Shown here: positions 12,501 through 26,981 of the stretch, piece by piece
Position numbering within the stretch: position 1 is the first letter of the stretch
Layout of the letters: each line of letters opens with the position of its first letter
Assembly: GCF_000003605.2 (NCBI RefSeq)
Contig: NW_003158729.1
Span: 237,139 to 278,831, forward strand
Reading direction: 5' to 3'
Length of the DNA stretch: 41,693 nt
Source of the DNA: Saccoglossus kowalevskii
Lineage: Eukaryota > Hemichordata > Enteropneusta > Harrimaniidae
Notes under the pieces: generated by a model
What the model was told of the DNA's origin: nothing
Seen by the model: only the letters and a program-made list of their open reading frames with translations
Database searches by the model: none
Position numbers and translations under genes: made by a program

Positions 12501-15500
12501 GGCTGGCATCTTGTTTTTTTGGAAATGTTGTATCATGGACATGGTTTGTCATTTTCATTCAAAATTATCATATACATTGTACATTTTAGATTACATGGCC
12601 ATGTCAGTTTGTTTCATAATCAGATCAAAGATGGCCGACTAGCATCCACCTTGGATCCGACAGCATTTGTCGGTTTTCGTTACAATTTGATACAAACATT
12701 TTACATGTTGAGATACATGTCCATAATGATTCACTTCGTGCTCGAATCCAAAATGACTAACTGGCAGCTATCTTGTTTTTTCAAAATGTATCGTTGACAT
12801 GTTTTTATCTCTTCAAATTATACATGTCCATTAAAATTAGTTTCACAATCGGATCAAAGATGGTTGACTGCCTACAATCTTGCATTTTGACCATACTACT
12901 AAGTATGGATAACACCTTGCAATATTAACAATGAGACCCAGATTGAGATCGTTTTTTCAAACTTATATTTCATAAAGCCATATTCATAATTTGTCTGAAG
13001 ATTTGAACCAATCGCTCATTGTGTCATCCTCACGACATGTTTTTTTTACTTGTTCTAAAGATATAACTTAGAAGATAAGGTATATATTTAAGCATTGAAA
13101 AGTCCTTTCTGAATATGTTCATGGTGTTAAAACAGATAAAAAAAACCATCCGTTTTTTCACTAGTTAGCATTGAAACGAGGTATAACTTCGAAATCTCAA
13201 CAAAGCATAAATTAAGGAAATCATTCCACGTGCTACTGGATAAACAGAATGATTCAACATTTCAAACGTACCACAAGTTGTTAAGCTAAGTTAATCAAGC
13301 TCAGATTTGATAACAATGATAAGCTGATTACAAAGTCACAAAGCCTTGATCTCTAACAAGAGTGATACACATCCTTTTTCATTTTGGCGGAAATTATACA
13401 CGCGTTTCATATTTTTGCATATTCAATCTTTTCTTTCAAACTGTAAATTTGGATATTTTTCATTGGACGGTTTCAAAAGATGGTGCTCTCTTACTAATAT
13501 ACACAAGGAACAAATGACTGCCAACGTCATCTGTAGCTACTTTTAGAAAGTTATTTCCGAGATAAATGTTCTCCGATGACAGAAAATGTTAATTTTGATT
13601 TCGTTGGCAGTAGACATACATTTATGTCATTGTTTTGTGTATATCAATGACTTTAAATGTGAATAAAAATGGCATTGCGCACTTTTTGGATAACAATGAC
13701 TTGCTTTGCAATTTATTTTCACATTTCTCATTTCAGCTCACTTATTACAAGTCTAATGAGACACATCTAGTTTGACCAGATTAATCACCACACGTCTTGC
13801 TCTGGGGGAAGTTTTTAAGAGATTCCAATAGTTTAAAGATCCTTTCAGAGCTTGTTTTCTGAACCTTGCATATCTAAAGCACGTTGCGTGATTTGGGAAG
13901 AATTTCGTTTTCCCTAACGCATGCTTACCCACTCAAATTTCCAACTTATCACCGTGGGGGTGCTCAAGTGGGGATTTTAATCGCTACCTTACGCAACGAC
14001 ATTTAAACAAGTGTATATCATTACACACCATACGACATTACCAGGAACATGACCACCCACTGTAGGTATTGCCACCAACCTTTTTGTGCAGTAGTCAATT
14101 CATGGAACGACCGATTCGTGACTGTGCTCATGGTGAAAATGACTACATCGTGAGATATCATGTTCACTAATGGCTGCATAATCACAAAGTTCACGTAGTG
14201 TATCTCAAGACACGTTTTCAATGGGTTAATTTGAATATCTATTGGATTTGTAAAGTTAAATCTGTCAATATTATGGCATTTCGGAAGTGTAATCATTACT
14301 CTGTTACGTGCAGTGATGCGGAATACGCCTCACTGTCGGTATCATGTTAACAGAAATCTTGCGTATATACAGTTTGCACTGGGAAATTCGACTCCCATAC
14401 TTTCGCATTGGACAGATTAACTGCTACGAAAAACCCATATCATCTTTACTGTTATTACATGATTGTGTTACACGCCTAGTTTTATAAAAGCATGTTTTCC
14501 ATAATTTGGATTGATTGAAAACAAATTATGCTGAACAACTATAATATGATTGATATCATTTTTTACGTTTACACAATTGCCAGGTTATGATGTCACGTGG
14601 TTTACCCGTGTGCAGGTGAATTTGAGATAACTAAATACCAAAACAAAACAAAACGCACTTTAATACCTAACTCCATTCGAACTCACGTGGAGTCATCCAA
14701 TGGTGCGAAGAACATGTTTCAGATTAAGGCTCGTTTCTCCAGAGTGAACATAACAGACTTAACATACACTCCGTTATAATAAGATGGCAGTTTGTGGAAT
14801 GACGACATTAATATACGAAAGGTCAAATAGTAATGAAATGCTCGAGATGGTTATCAATGTTTTGCTCAAGCGATTCAATTGAATGACTTCACTTACGCAG
14901 TCATTTCAAATGAATACTAAACGTTGCTGATGTCAATATCCGATTAACAACAGTGTAGTCATTATATGAACTCTTGGGACTGAAACACTGTGTTAGAATG
15001 TACGATCTATGGACACACGACTGAAAGCCTTTGACCTGATTTTCTGGTAATTAAATAGTAATATTTGTCTGATATGTTTGTGCGTTCTTTTGAACTTTTT
15101 ACATAACTCATATGCCAGTTGTTCCATAAGATGGTGTATATTTCATTCAATATATTACCGAAGCGATGACCCTATGTTCAGAAACATAAAGCTATTTAAG
15201 GTGTTCATTAAAATCGTTTTTAATCGAACGTCTGAGTTTAAATATGTGTCAACCTTCTAGAAGGTCAGGTTATTTATTGTAGCCTGTTTACTTAAGTGCA
15301 AGGGAATTATCGATTGACAGTATAATAGTTGACATATTTGTTATGTTTGTTTATTACTTAACAATATAACACTGACACGTAGTTGCATGCTGGTGCTACT
15401 AATCAATCTCTTGCACAATCAGAAAAGCCCGACATCGTCAACAAAGAATTAGTTAAAATAAGGAATAATATATACAAATTGTCGTGCTTCAATTATCTGT

Positions 15501-18500
15501 ATTATATACAGAAGACGTTGGTGAATCTTTGTTCTGTGAATATATTATACACGTTATTTGGAGCCATCGTTTTCGGTAGGGTGCTTTGTCATGGTCGTCA
15601 GATTGAATCACGTGTTGTTTGCCTCTATGTTCCTAATGTGCATGTAATTTATAACAGTGACAGTGATGGATAACACTACGAATGGTGACACTAATTGCTG
15701 CATATATTATGCAAAGCATATGCAGATGTAACTAAACAACCCACACTTGCATTAGGGTTCTAAATTAGCGATATGAGATTACAATCTTATTGAAAACAAA
15801 CATCAATGACATCATAGAATACAAATAACAATCTTGATTCGTATAATTTTTCTGTGTATTGTATAACATTACCAATTTTTAAAATGTGTTTCAACCCATT
15901 TTATTGATGAAACTATTTTTGCTAAAAGATTTGTCTGTAGGATTGCTGAATAAAAGTAGTCAATACTGGTCTTTACGCACGAATGAACACGTATCTGTTT
16001 GTTTTTGTGTGTGATGGTCATTTGATACAATTGATAAAACTAAAGTTATCATCGATAACTATTTAACACACTTATAATTTAAGATATATATGCTCAGTGG
16101 GGTTGCCGTTCTTAGATTGGCAGCGTATTGTATGTGCGACGTTTCACTCATATCAAATTAATAATATTTTATTTAGCCAGCTACTCGGCTGACTGTGTAT
16201 ATCAATTAATCTCCAAATCTGTAAATACAAACAAATCAAATATCGTCAAAGCCTTCGAACTCTACTTGAAGAAATCATCCGCTGTTAGATACTCGCTACA
16301 TGTTTATACTTTTTTAATTTGGTTACTTACACTCAAAATACTTATTATGCCCCCGCCATGTAATGGGTCATTTCAACACGGGTTTCTTTTATATAGAAAT
16401 GAAACTCTAAATAATGGTACAGTTATGTAGCCTTTGTATATACGACGTGTGATATGTCAATGGGACAAACTGGTCGTCCCACGTGTCATCATTAGAATGT
16501 TCGATGTACCATAGTTGAAATTAATCCCAGAACAACTGTTTTCTATCTGAATGAGTTTTCAGTGAATATGGTGAAGTATTGTTTAGCATATGGAAGAACT
16601 TAACATATATACGTACATCGACAACTAAGAGCGGCTATGGACCCACATTTTTACTCTTTTGGTTAACATACACTCATATCACTTATATAGATATAATGGA
16701 TCATTTTTTATCACGTGTTTCTTTCATCTAGAAATGAATAATGGCAATGTTGTTAAACACAAAGGTGCCTCAAGTGACACTAATATATGCGATATTTCAT
16801 ATGTCCTTGAGTCGAGCTGGTCCCACATGTCATCATTAGAGAGTCTTTAAATTAGACTCGTTCGAAGAACCATACTTAAAATTCGTCCCACTACAACTGT
16901 TTTCTGCCCTGGATAAATTGACAGTGTATAATGGGGGTGAAGGAGTGTTAGAGAGTTAGTGAGAGTTATCACATGGAATACATATTTGTACATATTTATG
17001 TACATCGACCACTAAGTGTTTATTTATTCAGTATGATAGCTATCACCAGAGAGCTTACGCTTACTCTATTTGTTACACTCTGTTTATTTTGGGATGGAAA
17101 TTCATACCGAACACGTGCTTGCGGCATTTGTCAACACATTTCAAGGAATAATCTCTCGAGTGTGGTCGAACCAGAGTAGAATTATTCTACCAGTATATTG
17201 TTAACATTATGGAAACAATTGTCTAACTGTATTGTGTTTTGTGTTATGCCGAAACTACTGATTACGTCATAATATTTCATGGTGTATGCTTTTGTTATAA
17301 CATACTAGATGATTGAATGTACATCGAAGAAAATAGAAAGAATAATAATAATTTATAAATTATGTACTGGAGAAAATAATGCTTCTTGAAATACATTTTT
17401 ATAAGCTATTTTATTTTATATTGATTTTCTCAAATTATCGTAGTATGCTGTACTATTATTAGCCATTTTTAACTTGATGTACTTTTGTAGATATATATAT
17501 TATAGCAGGGTCCATTTGAATTCGATGCTGCACATGTATATTAGTACTATCATTTATATTGTGCCTTATATTTAATAAAAAAAGCGTAGACATAACTCCC
17601 GTGTGTTGTGGACATAGAACACTTCTATTGAAGACTTATTTCTATAGGACTGAAAGCTAGCTACAAGCCTATCTGTGTATCTGAAATCATTTATGAAGCA
17701 AATTTTCATTGGTATATGTTTATTGGTTTATGAGATAACAATTGAAAAGCTAAAAATTGGCTTATTATGCAGATTGGGTATACCATATCGATGGATTTTA
17801 ATTATGAACGAACGAGGTCTGTGGATTGTCTCAGTTTATCAGTATATCAGTTATCAAGTATCATTGAAATCCAGAAAGGCGTACATACGTACATAAATAT
17901 CAACAGCAATGACTCCCATTGTTCTCTTCGTGGGAGTCAAAAATAAAACTTAAAGCTCAGTCAATATAATAAAACAGCGTGAGCATTTTCAGTTTATAGT
18001 GTTATTTATTGTTAATTAATAATATGCTGCACAGTAGCATGATTTCTTAACCAATAAATTGCTGTTAATAAAACATGATACCCCAGGGAGTGTGTCGAGG
18101 GACGTATGGTCGAAAGATAATGTTTCATTACATATAACAACTTATCTTAGGGTAGGGCGAGGGACACACATTTTCACGCATATAAATGTTCATGCATAAT
18201 TTAAGAATGCGTTCACAAATGATTTATAGTTCAAAAGTGGACAGGTCAGCTGCAACATGGTAAGATGGCGACTTTAGTACTGTTGAACAGGTTCTATGAG
18301 GTTTTTATTCTGTTTTACCTAGCGCAGATTGCAATTTTTATCACATTACCATAGCAACATATTACTTTATATGAGAATAGCCATTAATATCTGAGGCACC
18401 AGTTTTCCAAACAAGACAATTAGAGCGGACAATATTTTGGTTACCTACGTTTGTTTATACATTATTGATAGAGATCCGTTGTATACAAACTAATTGTTGC

Positions 18501-21500
18501 ATGCATTGACACAACACCATGTATATCCCGTTCACATTATCATCGTTATTATCTATAGCGACACCCTAGACAGTATATCAAAAAATAAAGAATTAACATC
18601 TACATAGAGCTTTTCAATCAATCAAAATGCTCCGCTGGTGTCTATACATATGCAATAGATAGAGGGTGGTATTTGGAGCATTTCTTGTCTTTTTAATTTG
18701 CTCAGCTACAAAAGTGAATGACCTCGCCATGTAATCTGCTTGTCGATATTTGTATTCCACAAAGCCTGAACCCAGCAAAGCACGTGATTGTAATGGTATC
18801 TGTCATTTTGCATAAAGATTAACCGCTCCCTGTAATAGAGCATTCAATGTCATTTGCATAATGGTTAACCATACTTGTAATAGTGCATTCCATGTCATTT
18901 GCATAAAGGTTATCCATTCCATGTAATAGTGCATTCCATGTCATTTGCATAAAGGTTAACCATTCTATGTAATAGTGCATTCCATGTCATTTGCATAAAG
19001 GTTAACCATTCCATGTAATAGTGCATTCAATGTCATTTGCATAAAGGTTAACCATACTTGTAATAGTGCATTTCATGTCATTTGCATGAAAGTTAACCAC
19101 TCCTTGTAACAGTTCATTTGCATATGGGTTGACCGTTCCCTGTGATTTGTATAACGGTTAACCGTTCTTTATGGTAGGGCGTTCTATTTCACTGGCATAA
19201 AGGTTAAAAGTTTATTGAAATATCACATTCCATCTCATTTGATAAAGGTTGCCCGTTTTTTGTAATAGCACATTCCATTTCATCATTTGCATAAAGCTTA
19301 TCTTTATAAGTAATAGTACATTCCAAGTCATTTGCATACAGATTTATGTAAAGGTTAACCGTTCTTTGTAACAGTGCATTCCATGTCATTTACCATAAAA
19401 GATAACGTGTACTTAAAAAATCTCACCAAGTACTCATTTAGCTAATAATGTTTCAATCTTCAGAGACTCGTTGCTAACCTGTTAACTGACTTTCTATGTA
19501 ATCCGTGGCTTTTACACATTCGCTAGAAATCCCCAAGTGAACAAAGAAAAACTACACGTACGTGTTCCGTCACATTACGTTTAAATGACGTAGTCTGTAA
19601 ATTCAACTTAAACAAAGAATTGAACAAGAAAATCGTGATACACTATTGTTTATGTTGTTTACAATTTTGTTCTTTTTTTCCATCGTAATTTTAATCGAAT
19701 GAACTAATTTGCTGTAAGCCCTAGCTGTCATTTAACCCCCGAACATGCAATGAAACTGTTGTGAAATCTCAATACGAACTATGCCTTGTTCATTAGTAAT
19801 ATGGCGGCAAAGCTAATATGACAACGGTCTTGCGAAGGCAAGGGTTAGTAATACCATCGTACAGAGCACTGTACGTTTCCTAATCTATTCCGAAGTTTTG
19901 TTGGGACTTTGTAATGTATGGTAACAATATCGTTTATCTAAAACCACCAACAATGTATTAAATATACAATATATGTAATATAAAATGCTTTATCCTTTCA
20001 GCAGGGCCATTTTGTATCGCCAAAGTGTTTTAGCCACCGAGTGACGCCTTTGTGTACTGCGAAACTGTTATCCACTCGGCAACGCCTTTGTGCATTGTGG
20101 AACTGTTTTATGCATACAGTGATGTAATAATGTATTGCAAAACTTTTATCCACACGGTAACGGCATTTTGTATTGCCAAACTGTGTTATCCACACAGTGT
20201 CACAAGTGTGTAATATGGAACTGCTTTATCCACTCAATATCGCCGTTTTGTATTGCCAAACTGTGGTATCCACGCAGTGTCACAAGTGTGTATTGTGCAA
20301 CTGCTTTATCCACTCAGTGTCGCCATTTTGTATTGTCAAACTGTGTTATCCACGCAGTGTCACAAGTGTGTATTGTGGAACTGTTTTAACCACTCAGTGT
20401 CGTCATTTTGTATTGTCAAACTGTGTTATCCACGCAGTGTCACAAGTGTGTATTGTGGAACTGCTTTATCCACTCAGTGTCGCCATTTTGTATTGCCAAA
20501 CTGTGTTATCCACGCAGTGTCACAAGTGTGTATTGTGCAACTGCTTTATCCACTCAGTGTCGCCATTTTGTATTGTCAAACTGTGTTATCCACGCAGTGT
20601 CACAAGTGTGTATTGTGGAACTGCTTTATCCACTCAGTGTCGCCATTTTGTATTGCCAAACTGTGTTATCCACGCAGTGTCACAAGTGTGTATTGTGCAA
20701 CTGCTTTATCCACTCAGTGTCGCCATTTTGTATTGTCAAACTGTGTTATCCATGCAGTGTCACAAGTGTGTATTGTGGAACTGCTTTATCCACTCAGTGT
20801 CTCCATTTTGTATTGTCAAACTGTGTTATCCACGCAGTGTCACAAGTGTGTATTGTGGAACTGCTTTATCCACTCAGTGTCGCAATTTTGTATTGCCAAA
20901 CTGTGTTATCAACGCAGTGTCACAAGTGTGTATTGTGCAACTGCTTTATCCACTCAGTGTCGCCATTTTGTATTGTCAAACTCTGTTATCCACGCAGTGT
21001 CATAAGTGTGTCTTGTGGAACTGTTTTATTCACTCAGTGTCGCCATTTTGTATTGTCAAACTGTATTATCCACACAGTGTCACAAGGTTATATTGTGTAA
21101 CTGTGTTATCCACACAGTGCCACAAGTGTGTATTGTGGAACTGTTTTATCCACTCAGTGTCGCCATTTTGTATTGTCAAACTGTGTTATCAACGCAGTGT
21201 CATAAGTGTGTATTGTGGAACTGTTTATCCACTCAGTGTCGCCATTTTGTATTGCCAAACTGTGTTATCCACGCAGTGTCACAAGTGTGTATTGTGCAAC
21301 TGTTTTATCCACTCAGTGTCGCCACTGTGTATTGCCAAAGTGTGTGTTATCCACGCAGTGACGTCATTGTATATTGTCAAAGTCTGTTATCCAGTCAGTG
21401 TCATTAGCTATTGGTTTATTATGAAACTATTTCACCCATTCCAGTGACGCCATTGTGTATTGCGAAACTGTTTCATCCACCAAGTGTCGCCGTTGTGTAT

Positions 21501-24500
21501 GTCACTGCTGCAAATCTATTGACGTCTAATGACCGTGTTTATTTTCAGAAACTTAATCATACTTGAATCCGCTACAGGAATACTTCATGATTGACTACCT
21601 GATTATTTTAATTTAATTTACTCATTTACAATCTTAATTAACACTTTTACCAATGACTTGCGTACCTCGTATGGACAATCAACGGATGTATTTGCTGCGT
21701 GTTATATCAGAGCTACTGACACCACGCAGTGCTGTGAATGGACTGGCTTTGGTAGTATCAGCAGACATAGTCGATTCTCCCACAGCTATTGCACTTGAAT
21801 TAAACTGAATTGTATTAAAAAAATAGTTATACCCTCTAAAGTGACCAATTTTGTCACACTGATGGATTTAAAATTGTTTTTAATATTTATAATAAATAGC
21901 AATTTTTGTCTTAAAAGTACTAATGCAATAAAAACACACCCTGCCAATGATCACTACAGTTATTGAAACCTGAATTAATTCGGTGTCCCAAACTCACTTT
22001 AAAGGGAATAAGTTATTTATTTCGTCAGATTTTGTAATCACAATTATCTTTTGATTGCTTACATACAATTACTGTCACTGCCAAAACAGAGCATATTAAC
22101 AGGTTATGCATCTTTCAAAAATGATTCAAAGTTCGGAAATGTTCTCCTTGTGTACGCGAAAGATAATGTTAATTTTATTAGATACAGTTGATTCACCTTG
22201 ACAATTTGTGAATCAAACAATTCGAGTTATTTCAAAATGAACTTCTAGTCAAAGACTAATGTACTTTATAAAAGTGTTTTAAACATGGTATTCAAAGAAG
22301 GCGTGGGTCAATGAGCCTATTAACAACATGTCACTCCACAGTCGATCGGATAGCAATGACGTAACAGACATACACTATAACATTACAAACATTCCTAACA
22401 ATTGTATCCAGCTGTACTGTATGGGTCATGGTGCTGTATTCACTATACAGTGATCTTATAGAATTTTATAGGGCATGTCATGTAGTTTTTTTTTATTAGT
22501 GAATAGTTATTTTTTTATTATTGAATAGTCAATTAACCAAAAACGAAATCATTGTCCTGTGTCTTCTCTAAGGGAGATTGTTTCCATTGTTCTATGTGTC
22601 GGATAATGTTACGTTATTCTATTCTATTCCGTTCCTTCGAAAGGAACAAACTGCATTTCTCTCAATATAATAATCCCTACACTTACGCTTCAAATCATAA
22701 GTGTTCTTACATTAGGAGATTAATGTACTGGAAAATGTAACATACCCAATGTCAGATGGTACAATGGTCCGATCAAGTTCACTTATATATTGATATCCAT
22801 ATCGTAGTTCCAAATTGCGTTCATCGGGAACACGCTGATTTAAATCCCAAATCAAGTAAACCGTCGAGAGATATGGGTAATATTTGAATAATATCGTAGT
22901 ATATATTGTGTCATAGGTTTATATGCAAAGAGGTTATTAGATCAAGGTAATGACATCGCAGTGATCAACACAGTAGTATCGTAGTCGTCTGACATTGACC
23001 TAATTGATCATTATGCATATAGCCATATTAGGCAATATACATCTCTATTGTATTTGTACATCGATACCCTCTAGGACAATTCATGTGTTGGTTTTCCTAA
23101 CCAGATATTTTGCCGTGAGGATAATGTATAGATGGTAACTGAGTAGACGAAACTGACACGTTAACTAAAGTAGTCACACGAAACTAGACCACGCTAACAC
23201 TGAAGTGATGTTCACATTTAGTCTCGACGTCACAGATATAAACACAGCATGTAGCATACCATACTGCCATGGTTGCATTTGAAGACATTGTTAATTATTG
23301 TTTGCTTACTACTGGTTGCTGCGACAGCGTACATTTGTGGAATTACATCAGTCAACCCGTATTCTGTAAATCTTATAATGCATTAATATATCATGAATAT
23401 TTCATTACCTAATTATTTTGTGACAATTCTGTACAATATATTTTAAATATTACATATAATTATCATTGAAATCAAAAACAGGCATAACAGATTTAGCGTT
23501 CACTAGAAATATAATTAATTAAATACATTGTAGCGCTCAATCAGTAGTCAGATATTAGTAAGTGAATCGAACTTTTTTCAGTTAAGAGGTACGAACTAAT
23601 CTAGCAAATGCATTTTGATTTTTCAACCACTCAGGCGGGTAATTCTTACTGTCACTTGGAAACTGATGCATTTCACGTAGATAACGTGGTACAGGGATTA
23701 AACTAATAATGTAGACTGTAAATAAAACGACGGCTAAACCTTTAAAGAAATGACGCTGTAATAAAAAACGATTTCTATTTGATCGATCTAGGGTATTAAT
23801 TGATTATATACCCACATAGCATTGTATATTGCAGGGTCGAGAACGGAATGGTAAATCATTCTATCGAATGGGAAATAGTTATTGTGTTGGTCATTTCTTC
23901 GGACACTCAACTAATAACAATTTAAAATTAAATTTGGTTTCATTAGTATTTATCTTATTTTGTTATTGTGTTTTTCAATATAACATTTCTATGACGTTGT
24001 TCTGAAGCATATTAAATGAGTATTCGGCCTACGAAACTATGTAATACGCGCACGCGGTTTGAATTAAATGATACGTATAGACAAATCGAAGCCCATGCGC
24101 ATTGCTTAGTACATTATTCCATCGAAAGAAAACATTTTTTATGCATTAACGATTTGCCTAATTTACGTGTATGTAATCCGCACCCGTATTTCGCTCGCAG
24201 TCAAGGCACGCTTCTAACCTGGGTTTAGAGAAATAATTTGTAGTCATTTAAACATTTTGCGTACAATATATATAATAAACTATATTCCGTACTTTAATTT
24301 AAAAAAATAAATGTGCAGAGAATTTACAACAAATAAACACATCACCGAAAATTAATCAGAATGTGAATCTGGGGTAAAAACTGTTGTCACAAAACATATA
24401 CAAATTGCACATTATTCACCGACGTCTCACAGTGTCCTTGTGACATTATGACATGGAACTCGGTGTTCCTAACACACATCAAGCAGATTAGTCTTTGACA

Positions 24501-26820
24501 GGCTTATCTTGAGCAGATCAAGTCCAATATCTTCCTTGGGATTTGTAAAACGTCATCGGAGAGACAATCTGATAATTAACAGAACGCTAATCAGTCAGTG
24601 CAAGTGTTTTTTTTTATCATGATTAAAGATTACAGTGTTTCATCCCCTTAAATTGATGCAGTTATTATCCCTGGTGCCGGTATGTCCGGCTCAATTATAA
24701 CCCATCATAAGATCGGTGGCGACAAATTAAGGTCACTCCTGGCACGCAGTCTTTACGATTTGTACAATATATTAGGTGATTGAAAGTTGTGGGATTTGCT
24801 GTCTCTTTCATATATTCTGTCAGAAAAGGAAATTGAAAAAAAAACTGAACTTGGAACACGTTTAGTTGTATTGTTTGCCAAGCTTATGTTACGAAACTGG
24901 ACACCCGTTGACACCTGACACCGCGTCACATATGGTCTAGCCATTCATGACGATTGAATTAAAATTTATTATTATTGTTTTATTCAATTTATTGGTCACG
25001 ATCCACACAGCGAATTATAAATATTGTCAAATCAGATCAAGCTAGACATAATCCCTTACATGGCTTGAAAAGGCACTTTGTTGTTTCTTTGAGCTTGTGG
25101 CCCCTTGCCGTCGACCGGAATGAGAGTCTGAATACAGTTCTACAATTATTTATCTACCGTGAGTCTCGGCGCTAATTCCGCCACTTGAATTAGAGACATT
25201 TTGACAATACTATATTAAGTCATGTTTTACGTTGTGTTATGTTTTGTAAAATACGTTATCGCAAAATATTGAAAAGAAAAGTTTATAGCATCGACATCGA
25301 TCATTTGAAATAATTTTAAACACTATATTGGTCGCGAATTGCTATCGTTAAAGAAGAATTAATATCTAAAATATGAATTTTAAGTAACATCCGGTGATAA
25401 CAAATATTGTACAAATCCATACTTCAAATGTGCATTACTGAAATATTGCCAAATAATTAGTAATCGTGACTGATCAGTAGATGATTGTTGATGTGAATAA
25501 TCTTCATAAAAATAACTTTTAACTCTGTGTAAATGACAATGACGGAAATGTGTGCAATGTTATGTATTCTCGAAACTATTCCAGTTTTGTCAAATAGTTG
25601 TATAGTATATTGATATATTGAAGCCAAACCTCTTAATCCGATTTTATTTTCAAGGTTACACGACTATAACATTACTGAAATCAATATAATATGTTCACAG
25701 TCAAACCTAAATACGAAAATAAATCCATTAAAACAACGAGATTACTCAGTTACTGAATCCATGTTATTTAATACTAACAACATTATTTGTAATGTACACG
25801 CGTCTATATTATGGTACCGTAAATATTGTAATTATTCTGAAGATAACGGTCTTATACGAAATATGAATAGTGAACAGTTATTAGACAAAAACACATTGCC
25901 ACCATATCGACATCTTACAGAACTTTATATGAGTTTGTCATTGGGCCTTCGTGAAGAACGAAAAATACATATTTTATACATACTATTCCATCACAGTATG
26001 GCATGGTGTAGAGCAACCATTCTGAATTAGTATTTTACCCAAGGGACAATATTTCTTAACTTGTGTAACTTAATACACGACAACGCACAACATGATATTA
26101 CTTATAGTCTGTACAACTTTGAAATCAACAACACACAGGCGACAACGTGACATTAATTGACAGTGAGTGAGAAATATCGCGTGTGGTCTATTTCAATTCC
26201 GTCCACATTTCCAGGTCCCCCGTCACTGCCTGCCACGTAGATAATTAACTCCTTTCAACTAATGTTGAAAATCAACCCGCAACACGGCAAATACGGCTGT
26301 TATGTATGTACGTGTGTGAGAAATGTGATATCTGCCGTCAAATCTCCAGAGTGTTCTATAATAATGGCTAGGCATACATACACACTATCGTATCGCCTTC
26401 TTCGTCTAAAATAATTTCCCAATGACAAAAACTAAAATCAAATATACGTAGTAAACAATTCTCTGGAGTAATTATAATTTACAGAAGCTCGTTACTCGTG
26501 CATACTCGCATTGTAATACTGCTGCTACAGTAACCTGTATGTGACACACTTATTGCAACTAACGTATTTAATTTGCATGGGAAATACTATTTTTAAAACA
26601 TGTGCAACATAGCTGGGTCAGGGTTCGTAAGTTAGTGCATGTCTTTGATAGGTAAATATAAAGAACTGTATTGTTCACAAGTAGTTAGTATTGTTGCATG
26701 GTTGTTTTTTCTAAGGTCCAGACGGCGTCGAGGGTTCGAGCCATCGCGACAACTTTAGGAAACATGATCACCATCCGACTGACAGAGAAGGTTTGCTGGT
26801 TTATTTTTATTCTTTCCATG

Positions 26821-26887
<67 letters not shown>

Positions 26888-26897
26888 TATTATCATT

Positions 26898-26981
<84 letters not shown>

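Noticed and set aside
17693-17760. MKQIFIGICLLVYEI as an alternative signal-peptide exon
   Set aside because: It lacks a fitting phase-1 donor and a promoter-like context.
20181-21220. Repeated TTATCCAC(A) resembling bacterial DnaA boxes
   Set aside because: The DNA is eukaryotic and intronic; the match is a by-product of one 40-bp satellite unit.
20173-21447. 424-codon open frame as a real gene
   Set aside because: It lies wholly in the 40-bp satellite, all three frames are open, and no domain or splice context supports it.
23282-23340. Signal-peptide-like frame KTLLIIVCLLLVAATA as an alternative receptor first exon
   Set aside because: There is no ATG in that frame (a stop lies just upstream) and no phase-1 donor follows; the nearby ATG at 23272 is in another frame.
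9458-26621. Shared ACATAGCTGGGTCA near 9459 and 26608
   Set aside because: A 14-bp match is expected by chance a few times in a window of this size, and the flanks do not align.
26728-26745. GGTTCGAGCC as a tRNA or SINE B box
   Set aside because: No A box, cloverleaf or acceptor stem could be formed around it.
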